Assembly: GCA_027021615.1 (NCBI GenBank)
Contig: JALUTY010000078.1
Span: 62,001-126,000, forward strand
Direction of reading: 5' to 3'
Length of the DNA: 64,000 nucleotides
DNA from: a bacterium
GTDB lineage: Bacteria > Desulfobacterota > Deferrisomatia > Deferrisomatales > Deferrisomataceae
Below are positions 57,387-64,000 of this stretch, piece after piece (the stretch's first letter is position 1; each line of letters begins with the position of its first letter). The translations under genes were made by a program, and so were the position numbers. The notes beneath the pieces are model-generated. The model had not been told where the DNA came from. It ran no database searches and saw nothing but the letters and a program-made list of their open reading frames with translations.

Positions 57387-60300
57387 ATGGGACACTGGTG
57401 GCGTTGGCCGTGGGGGGTGGTCGCAGCGGCCCTGCTGGCCGCGTGCAGCGGGCCGGTGGATCCCGGCGCGGAGCGGGGGACGGGGCGGGTGACCGTGTCC
57501 CTCGGCCGGGCGGCCCGGGCCGGGCGGACCGCCCCGGCGGTGGGCCCCGGCCTCCCGGACGACGTGGAACGGATCGAGATCACCTGCACCGGACCCGGCA
57601 TGGACCCCGTGTCGGGCGACCTGCCCCTGGACGGCGCGCCCCTGGTGCTCGTCATCCCGGCCGGCCGGGACCGGCTGTTCTCGGCCGACGCGTGGGCGGG
57701 GACGACCCACCGCATGGCGGGGTCCACCCTGTTGCCGAGCCTCGGGGTGAACGAGACGGCCACCGTCTCGATCACCATCGAGGAGCTGGGCACCATCACC
57801 TTCTCCGCCCCGCCGCCGGGGGCCCTCCGGGTGTCGGAGACCACGACCCTGGCGGTGGACCTGACCGGGTTCGAGAACCCGGCCGTGGTGTGGACCGTCA
57901 ACGGGGTGCCGGGCGGCAACACAACGGTGGGGACGATCGCCGACGACGGCACCTACACGGCGCCCGACGCGGTCCCGACCCCGGCCGAGGTCGCGATCCG
58001 GGTGGCCAGCGCCCTGGCCCCGGACCTGTACACGGAGGCCCGGGTGACGATCGAGCCCCCCCTCGCGTGCGGGACCCTGACCGTGGACAGCACGGCCGAC
58101 GCGGTGGACGCCGACCCCGGGGACGGCGTGTGCGCCGACGCCTCGGGCGCGTGCACCCTGCGCGCCGCGGTCCAGGAGGCCAACGCGTGCCCGGGGGACC
58201 AGGAGATCGTCCTGCCGGCGGGGACGTACACCCTGACCCTGGCGGGTGCGGGGGAGGGCGCCGCGGCCACCGGGGACCTGGACATCTACGGCGACGTGAC
58301 CCTCACCGGAGCGGGTGCCGGAAGCACCGTGATCGACGGGGGAGGGCTCGACCGCGTCGCCGAACTCCGCGGTGCGGTGACCCTGCAGGATCTCAGGATC
58401 CGCAACGGGGGCAACGTCCGGTACGGCGGGGGGATCAGCGTCACCGGAAGCGGAACCGCGACCGTCAGCCGCTGTGTCGTCGAGAACAACGGTGCCACGG
58501 ACGGGGGCGGCGGCCTCGTGGTGGGGGAGGGCGGCGTGCTCACCGTCGTGGACACGGCCGTCAGCGGGAACTCCGCCCGGTACGGCGCCGGGATCCACAA
58601 CTACGTGGGGGAGGTGACCCTGGAGCGCAGCACCGTCTCCGGCAACACCGCCACCCAGCAGGGCGGCGGCATCAACAACCAGGGGGGCACCCTCACCGTC
58701 GTCAACGGGACGATCAGCGGCAACCAGGGCGGGCTCACCGGCGGGGGTCTCATGAACTACGCGGGCGCCACCGCGACCCTGACCCATGTCACGGTCGCCG
58801 GGAACGCGGCGTCGGTGGGGGCCGGCATCGACAACGACGCGTCCCAGGGCGCGGGCACGGTCACCCTGGTCAACAGCCTCGTCGCCGACTCGTCGGGCGG
58901 CAGCGACTGCGCCAACGCCGGCCAGCTCGTGGTGACGGCGAGCCTCGACACCGACGGCTCCTGCGGCGACGCGACCACGGCGGACCCGCTCCTGGCCGCG
59001 CTGGCCGACAACGGGGGGCCGACCTGGACCCACGCCCTGGCCGCCGGCAGCCCGACCATCGACGCGGGCGACGCTGCCGCGTGCCCCGCCACCGACCAGC
59101 GGGGGTTCCCCCGGGACGACGGCGCGTGCGACCTGGGGGCGGTCGAGTTCCAGAGCAGCGGCGTGGTAGTGGCCGTGAGCCCCACTTCGGCCAGCGTGGC
59201 CCCCGGGGGAACGGCCGCCTTTTCGGCTTCGGTGGTCGGCTCGCCCGACACCACGGTGACCTGGGCGGTGGAGGGCTCCACCTGCGCCGACCTCGGCACC
59301 GTGACCGCCGACGGCACCTACACCGCGGGCAGCCCCGTGGACGACTGCACCGAGACGGTGCGCGCCACGAGCAACGCCGACAACACCCAGAGCGCCACGG
59401 CCACGGTCACGGTGGACGCACCGGTGGCGGTGGCGGTGAGCCCCGGGAGCGCCACGGTGGCCCCCGGCGGCTCCCAGGCCTTTGCCGCCGCGGTCACCGG
59501 GGGTGCGGACACCACGGTGGCCTGGACGGTGGAGGGCTCCACCTGTACGGACCCCGGCACCGTGGCGGCCGACGGCACCTACACCGCGGGGAGCCCCGCC
59601 GACGACTGCACCGAGACGGTGCGCGCCACCAGCCACGCGGACCCCACCCAGAGCGCCACGGCCACGGTTACGGTGGTCGCGCCGGTGGCGGTGGCGGTGA
59701 GCCCCGGAGCCGCCACGGTGGCCCCGGGCGGCTCCCAGGCCTTTGCCGCCGCGGTCACCGGGGATGCCGACACCACGGTGGCCTGGACGGTGGAGGGCTC
59801 CACCTGCACGGACCCCGGCACCGTGGCCCCCGACGGCACCTATATCGCGGGGAACCCCGCCGCCGACTGTACCGAGACGGTGCGCGCCACGAGCAACGCC
59901 GACCCCACCCGGAGCGCCACGGCTGCGGTGACGGTGAACGTGGCCGTGGCGGTCACCGTGACCGGTCCTGCCGCGGTACAACTCGGCTCCACCGCCGGGT
60001 TCTCCGCCACCGTGACGGGCGATGCCGACACCGCCGTCGCGTGGTACGTGAACGACGTGGCCGGCGGCGACGCCACCGTGGGCACGATCGCGGCCGACGG
60101 CACCTACACCCCGCCGGCCGCGGTGCCGAGCCCGGACACCGTGACCGTAAAGGCGGTCAGCGTGACGGACGGGACCGCCTCCGACGAGGTGTCGCTGCGG
60201 GTCCTGTCGGTCACCTGCCTGGGGGGGTACCTCCTGGTGGACAGCACGAGCGACGCCCCGGATGCTTCCCCTGGCGACGGCCTGTGCGCGGACGTGGACA

Positions 60301-62879
60301 CCGCGGCGTGCACCCTGCGGGCGGCGATCGAGGAGGCCAACGCCTGCGAGGGGGCCGACGTGGTCGAGGTGCCCGCGGGGACCTACGTGCTGACCCTCGG
60401 CGGGTTGGAGATCACCGACGACCTGACGGTCAGCGGCGCGGGGGCGGGCTCGACGATCGTCGACGGCAACGCCGCCAGCCGTGTCTTCTCGGTGGGAACC
60501 GTCGCCGCTGCAACCTTTGAAAACCTGGCCATCCGGAACGGCAACGTCTCCGGGCCCGGCGGCGGTGTCTCTTCCGGTGCCACGCTGGCAACCTTCCGAG
60601 GGGTGTCCCTCACGGAAAACGTGGCGACGTCCTTCGGTGGAGGCTTCTACACGTGGACGGGAACGGCCGTGTTCGAGGACTCGGAGATTTCGCACAACTC
60701 CGCCGGGCGTGGCGGCGGGATCACGTTTGCAAACAGCACTCTCGTACTGGTCAACGCAACTGTTTCGTACAATGTCGGGGATAGCTGGCCCTACTACGCA
60801 GCAGGCGTATTAGACTACTCGAACTCCCCATCGAGTCTGACGATCGAGAACAGCACGGTCGTTGGAAACACCGGTCGCGGCGTGTTGTTGTACGAGGCGC
60901 AGGCCACGGTCACCAACAGCACGATCACGAACAACACCAGGGAAGGCATCCGAGCGGAGAGAAACGCCGCTGTCTCGCTCACGAATTCCATTCTCTACGG
61001 CAACGGCCCCAACTGCTCGACGAACGGCGGCACCATCACCTCCAGCGGTCACAACATCGACAGCCGCAACAGCTGCGGGTTTGCTGCCGCCGGGGACCTC
61101 GTGAACACCGACCCGAAGCTCGGCCCCCTGGCGGACAACGGCGGGCCGACCCGGACCCGGGGACTGCTGGCCGGCAGCCCGGCCCTGGACGCCGGGGACG
61201 ACACGGCCTGCCCGGCCACCGACCAGCGGGGCGTGGCGCGCAGCGACGGCGCCTGCGACATCGGCGCGGTGGAAGGGGAGGTGGCCGACGTCACGTGCCT
61301 GCAGGCCAACGGGGGGGCGGACCCGACGGTGGACAGCACCGACGATGCCGTGGACGCGGACATCGGCGACGGCGTGTGCGCCGACGCTTCCGGCAACTGC
61401 ACCCTGCGCGCCGCGATCCAGGAGACCAACGCCTGCGCCGGCCGGGATGCGATCACCCTGCCGGCGGGCACCTACGCCCTGACCCTGGCGGGGAGCGGTG
61501 AGGATGCGGCCGCCACCGGCGATCTGGACATCACCGACGACCTCGCGATCCAGGGCGCCGGGCCGGCGACGACCGTCATCGACGGGAGCGCCCCGTTCGA
61601 CGACCGGATCTTCCACGTCCTGAACGACGTGCCCACGACCTTCGACGGCTTGACCCTGCAAAACGTCGCTATCGACTGGAATGTTCCAGGAGGCGGCATC
61701 GAGACCGGCGGGGATCTCACCGTGCGCAACGCCGCGATCTCGGACAACGCGGGGGGACACGGTACGGGGATCAACGCGTGGAGTCCGGTGGCCACCGTCA
61801 CCGTCACCGACACGACGCTGTCGAACAACGCATCGAGTGGTCGTTACGGCGGCGCCATCAGGGTGGAGGGGACGCTGGACCTTTCCGGATCGACCCTGTC
61901 GGGGAACACCATGCCCTACGCGTACGGACATTACGGGGCGGCCGTCTACGGGGGGGCCGGTTCGACGATCAACATCACCGACACGCTGCTCGACAGCAAC
62001 GCCGCCGGTTACGCCGAGGTCGTCCGGGGTGCCGACAACGCGACCATCAACATCACGGACTCCACCATCTCGAACACCCAGGCCGGCCGCGCCGTCACGG
62101 GCTCGAGCGGTTCCACCATCAACATCGTCCGTTCGCAGATCGTCGACAACCTGGAGGGTGGGGTGAGCAGTACCGGCGCCGACGCGGTGCTGAACGTCGT
62201 CGACTCGACGATCGACGGGAACACCGGCACCGCCGTCGGCAGCTTCAGCTTCAGCGGCGCCGGGATCTACTCGGACGGCACGCTCACCATCACCGGGTCG
62301 ACCATCTCCAACAACAGGATCGAAAGCACCCTGGGGGGCGGCGGTGGCGGCGCCGGCGTCTTCATCGCGGGAACGGCGACCATCGTCAACGCGACCTTCT
62401 CGGGCAACGTCAACAACGGCACCAACAGCGCGGGCGGGGCGATCTCTTCCACCGACAGCGGGGACCTGTCGTTGCGGAACACGACCTTCCACGCCAACCA
62501 GTCCACCTGGACCGGCGGCCACATCGCCTCCTCCGGCAACGTCGAGATGGCGAACACCGTCTTTTCCGCGGGCGACTGCGACCTGACCGGCGCGGCGGTG
62601 GTCTCCAACGGCACCAACATCGACAGCGGCAGCACCTGCGGCTCCGCCGCCGCCGGCGACCTCGTGAACACCGACCCCCAGCTCGGCCCCCTGGCCGACA
62701 ACGGCGGCCCCACCTGGACCCTGCTCCCCCAGGGGGGCAGCCCGGCCATCGACGCGGGGGACGACGGGGTGTGCCCGGCCACCGACCAGCGGGGGGTGTC
62801 CCGGCCCCAGGACGGCGACGGGGACGGCACGGCCGCGTGCGACATCGGGGCGGTGGAGGTGGAGCCGCAGTTCCTGTAG
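57387..62879 (+). CDS. CSLREA / choice-of-anchor-Q beta-helix lipoprotein (1,830 residues)
   Basis: Lipoprotein signal ending LLAAC (Cys-20). Three right-handed parallel beta-helix modules each open with VDSTxDAxDAxxGDGxCAD and a CTLRAA(V/I)xExNAC motif (near residues 256, 974 and 1338). Each closes with DNGGPT...AGSPxxDAGDxxxCPATDQRG...GACDxGAVE, the choice-of-anchor-Q ending. Between modules 1 and 2 lie four Big_2/Ig-like domains (about 592-938); one more precedes module 1 (about 130-225). Such proteins are surface adhesins or glycan-binding stalks. The ATG at 57387 (GGGGAGAG upstream) is preferred over a GTG at 57351. 40 bases after the previous gene. Confidence 0.9.
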   Translation: MGHWWRWPWGVVAAALLAACSGPVDPGAERGTGRVTVSLGRAARAGRTAPAVGPGLPDDVERIEITCTGPGMDPVSGDLPLDGAPLVLVIPAGRDRLFSADAWAGTTHRMAGSTLLPSLGVNETATVSITIEELGTITFSAPPPGALRVSETTTLAVDLTGFENPAVVWTVNGVPGGNTTVGTIADDGTYTAPDAVPTPAEVAIRVASALAPDLYTEARVTIEPPLACGTLTVDSTADAVDADPGDGVCADASGACTLRAAVQEANACPGDQEIVLPAGTYTLTLAGAGEGAAATGDLDIYGDVTLTGAGAGSTVIDGGGLDRVAELRGAVTLQDLRIRNGGNVRYGGGISVTGSGTATVSRCVVENNGATDGGGGLVVGEGGVLTVVDTAVSGNSARYGAGIHNYVGEVTLERSTVSGNTATQQGGGINNQGGTLTVVNGTISGNQGGLTGGGLMNYAGATATLTHVTVAGNAASVGAGIDNDASQGAGTVTLVNSLVADSSGGSDCANAGQLVVTASLDTDGSCGDATTADPLLAALADNGGPTWTHALAAGSPTIDAGDAAACPATDQRGFPRDDGACDLGAVEFQSSGVVVAVSPTSASVAPGGTAAFSASVVGSPDTTVTWAVEGSTCADLGTVTADGTYTAGSPVDDCTETVRATSNADNTQSATATVTVDAPVAVAVSPGSATVAPGGSQAFAAAVTGGADTTVAWTVEGSTCTDPGTVAADGTYTAGSPADDCTETVRATSHADPTQSATATVTVVAPVAVAVSPGAATVAPGGSQAFAAAVTGDADTTVAWTVEGSTCTDPGTVAPDGTYIAGNPAADCTETVRATSNADPTRSATAAVTVNVAVAVTVTGPAAVQLGSTAGFSATVTGDADTAVAWYVNDVAGGDATVGTIAADGTYTPPAAVPSPDTVTVKAVSVTDGTASDEVSLRVLSVTCLGGYLLVDSTSDAPDASPGDGLCADVDTAACTLRAAIEEANACEGADVVEVPAGTYVLTLGGLEITDDLTVSGAGAGSTIVDGNAASRVFSVGTVAAATFENLAIRNGNVSGPGGGVSSGATLATFRGVSLTENVATSFGGGFYTWTGTAVFEDSEISHNSAGRGGGITFANSTLVLVNATVSYNVGDSWPYYAAGVLDYSNSPSSLTIENSTVVGNTGRGVLLYEAQATVTNSTITNNTREGIRAERNAAVSLTNSILYGNGPNCSTNGGTITSSGHNIDSRNSCGFAAAGDLVNTDPKLGPLADNGGPTRTRGLLAGSPALDAGDDTACPATDQRGVARSDGACDIGAVEGEVADVTCLQANGGADPTVDSTDDAVDADIGDGVCADASGNCTLRAAIQETNACAGRDAITLPAGTYALTLAGSGEDAAATGDLDITDDLAIQGAGPATTVIDGSAPFDDRIFHVLNDVPTTFDGLTLQNVAIDWNVPGGGIETGGDLTVRNAAISDNAGGHGTGINAWSPVATVTVTDTTLSNNASSGRYGGAIRVEGTLDLSGSTLSGNTMPYAYGHYGAAVYGGAGSTINITDTLLDSNAAGYAEVVRGADNATINITDSTISNTQAGRAVTGSSGSTINIVRSQIVDNLEGGVSSTGADAVLNVVDSTIDGNTGTAVGSFSFSGAGIYSDGTLTITGSTISNNRIESTLGGGGGGAGVFIAGTATIVNATFSGNVNNGTNSAGGAISSTDSGDLSLRNTTFHANQSTWTGGHIASSGNVEMANTVFSAGDCDLTGAAVVSNGTNIDSGSTCGSAAAGDLVNTDPQLGPLADNGGPTWTLLPQGGSPAIDAGDDGVCPATDQRGVSRPQDGDGDGTAACDIGAVEVEPQFL
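59160..59942 (+). repeat. Three tandem 261-bp Ig-domain repeats
   Basis: Units start near 59160, 59421 and 59682; a fourth, diverged unit follows at 59943. Units 2 and 3 are close to identical at DNA level (PGGSQAFAAAVTG.ADTTVAWTVEGSTCTDPGTVA.DGTY), with length preserved exactly, so recombination between them would add or remove one domain in frame. Confidence 0.88.
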
Positions 62880-62949
62880 ACCGCCTTCTCCAACGGGCCG
62901 ATGCGTACAGACCGGACGCGGAGGCGGAAACCTCGAAGGAGACTCGGAC

Positions 62950-63696
62950 ATGATGGGCACGAAGACCTGGTGGTGTGCGGCCGCGACGGCGGTGCTGCTG
63001 GCCGCGTGTGTGGGAGCCCCGCCCAAGGGCGACCTGCAGCGGGGGTTCTCGGTGTGGGGGTACCTGGGACGCGGGCCGACCGCGCCGGCGGCGATGGTGC
63101 CGGTGACCCTGTTCGACGCGCGTTCGGGGCGGCCGGTGGCGTCGGCCCAGACCGACATGTTCGGCAAGTACGGGTTCTCCGGCCTGCCGCCGGGCTCCTA
63201 CGCGGTGCGGGCCGAGAAGGTGACCCGGGAGGTCACGGTGGTGGACCGGGACCTACGGCTCGATATCGACCTGAACGCTCCGGGCGGGGTGATGAACTAC
63301 GCGGCGGCCGCCCCGGCCGCCGGCGGCGCAGCTCCCGCGGGTCCCAACGACCCCCGGCTGGCCCGGCAGATCGCCGGGGTGTGGTGGGGCTACGCGGGCA
63401 GCACCGAGCGCCGGATCGGCCTGTGCCCGGGCGGGGTGTACCGGGAGTTCACCGAGTCGGGCTACTCGGGCACCTCCACCGACCAGTACGGCAACCAGAC
63501 CATGGCGTGGGGCAGCGCCAGCCAGGGCGGGGGGGCGGGTTCCTGGACGGTCACGGGCAACGCCGACGGGGGGACGATCCACGTCTCGTACGCCAACGGC
63601 GACACGGCCACCATCCGGTTCCGCCGGATCAACGACCCGGGGTGCCTGTCGTTCGAGGGCAGCACCCTGTGTCGCAAGTCGACGACCTGTCGATGA
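62950..63696 (+). CDS. Lipoprotein: carboxypeptidase-regulatory-like plus GVWW domain
   Basis: A 248-residue lipoprotein (signal ends VLLAAC, Cys-20). Residues 45-120 are a small beta-sandwich of the carboxypeptidase-regulatory type (MVPVTLFDARSGRPVASAQTDMFGKYGFSGLPPGSYAVRAEKVTREVTV). An Ala/Pro/Gly linker leads to a C-terminal domain (LARQIAGVWWGYAGSTERRIGLCPGGVYREFTESG, GSWTVTGNADGGTIHVSYANGDTATIRF, GCLSFEGSTLCR) similar to the end of the protein encoded at 35828. GAAGGAG precedes the ATG at 62950. Part of the surface cluster; binding partner unknown. Confidence 0.85.
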   Translation: MMGTKTWWCAAATAVLLAACVGAPPKGDLQRGFSVWGYLGRGPTAPAAMVPVTLFDARSGRPVASAQTDMFGKYGFSGLPPGSYAVRAEKVTREVTVVDRDLRLDIDLNAPGGVMNYAAAAPAAGGAAPAGPNDPRLARQIAGVWWGYAGSTERRIGLCPGGVYREFTESGYSGTSTDQYGNQTMAWGSASQGGGAGSWTVTGNADGGTIHVSYANGDTATIRFRRINDPGCLSFEGSTLCRKSTTCR

Positions 63697-63748
63697 GACG
63701 GGTCCTTTCCCCCTGCGGCTACCGACCCGCTAGCGAGAGGCGTTTCCC

Positions 63749-64000
63749 ATGACCCGGCTCGTCCGACCGTTCTTCGTGCTGTGCCTTCTGCTGGGCCCCC
63801 TGGCTCCGGGGGCCCGGGCGGCCGAGCTGCTGTCCGGCACCGTGTCGGTGGGGATCACCGAGGACGTGGTGCCCAAGGGGGTGGGCCAGAGGTTCCCGGA
63901 AGACCAACGCGAACTCCATGCGGTGGTGGACCTGAACGGCGTGAAGACGGGGACCACGATAAAGGGCGCGTGGGTGGCGGTGGATGCGGTGAGCGAGCCC
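63749..64000 (+). CDS. Exported protein of unknown function, 3' end beyond the window
   Basis: The first 84 codons of a secreted protein: signal peptide about 1-26 (VRPFFVLCLLLGPLAPGARA-AEL), then GTVSVGITEDVVPKGVGQRFPEDQRELHAVVDLNGVKTGTTIKGAWVAVDAVSEP, which reads as alternating beta strands. No family assigned. GAGAGG lies about 8 bases before the ATG at 63749. Ninth gene of the same-strand surface cluster. Confidence 0.8.
   Translation, partial: MTRLVRPFFVLCLLLGPLAPGARAAELLSGTVSVGITEDVVPKGVGQRFPEDQRELHAVVDLNGVKTGTTIKGAWVAVDAVSEP

Overview
This window is GC-rich chromosomal DNA (very high G+C at third codon positions) from an anaerobic or facultatively anaerobic Gram-negative bacterium. 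Supporting features are outer-membrane barrels, lipoproteins, a 2-hydroxyacyl-CoA dehydratase/benzoyl-CoA reductase-type protein with its ATP-dependent activase, a radical SAM enzyme, the anaerobic (cobalt-early) cobalamin branch, and a respiratory NO reductase. The gene set resembles the former Deltaproteobacteria (Desulfuromonas- or Deferrisoma-like lineages); that placement is inference, since no rRNA or other phylogenetic marker is present.

Layout. 0-6.6 kb: the 3' end of trpC, then trpF, a periplasmic chalcone-isomerase-like protein, an acyl-CoA block (crotonase, 2-hydroxyacyl-CoA dehydratase D-type protein, activase, radical SAM) and holC. 6.6-9.9 kb: a small accessory island with a promoter/terminator unit, a small membrane protein, two PIN-domain toxin-antitoxin pairs and the 3' remnant of a DUF4143 ATPase gene. 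9.8-12.1 kb: a PA2779/PA2778-type exported pair and a DUF481 outer-membrane protein. 12.3-26.2 kb: housekeeping and signalling genes (L-cysteine desulfidase family, VOC protein, norCB behind a Crp/Fnr-type site, NUDIX hydrolase, tRNA-Ala, response regulator, M20 peptidase, HDOD protein, cyclase, release-factor-like protein, YbaK, Yip1, UPF0210/UPF0237 pair). 26.6-33.0 kb: a cobalamin operon on the minus strand, cbiXC-cbiD-cbiET-cbiF-cbiG-cbiH, with a CbiX-CbiC fusion.

33.3-64 kb: a BTAD/TPR transcription regulator followed by nine same-strand genes, nearly all with recognisable export signals. They are a GVWW-domain protein, an outer-membrane beta-barrel, a lipoprotein, a 15.3-kb gene for a 5,106-residue secreted protein, a four-FN3 protein, an Ala/Pro-rich protein, a 1,830-residue CSLREA/beta-helix lipoprotein, a second GVWW-domain lipoprotein and one gene cut by the window end. 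Overlapping start/stop codons, domains shared between members and their common strand suggest one cell-surface system built around the giant protein. This is the best candidate here for an undescribed system.

The second unusual property is the intergenic DNA. Many gaps hold degenerate short-period arrays (7-mer, 8-mer and 10-mer classes with different unit sequences), and these arrays supply the ends of some genes (both ends of cbiF, the stop codon of cbiET). Other gaps hold a family of about 150-270-bp GC-rich, often palindromic repeats, including a 167-bp MITE-like element with perfect 21-bp terminal inverted repeats.
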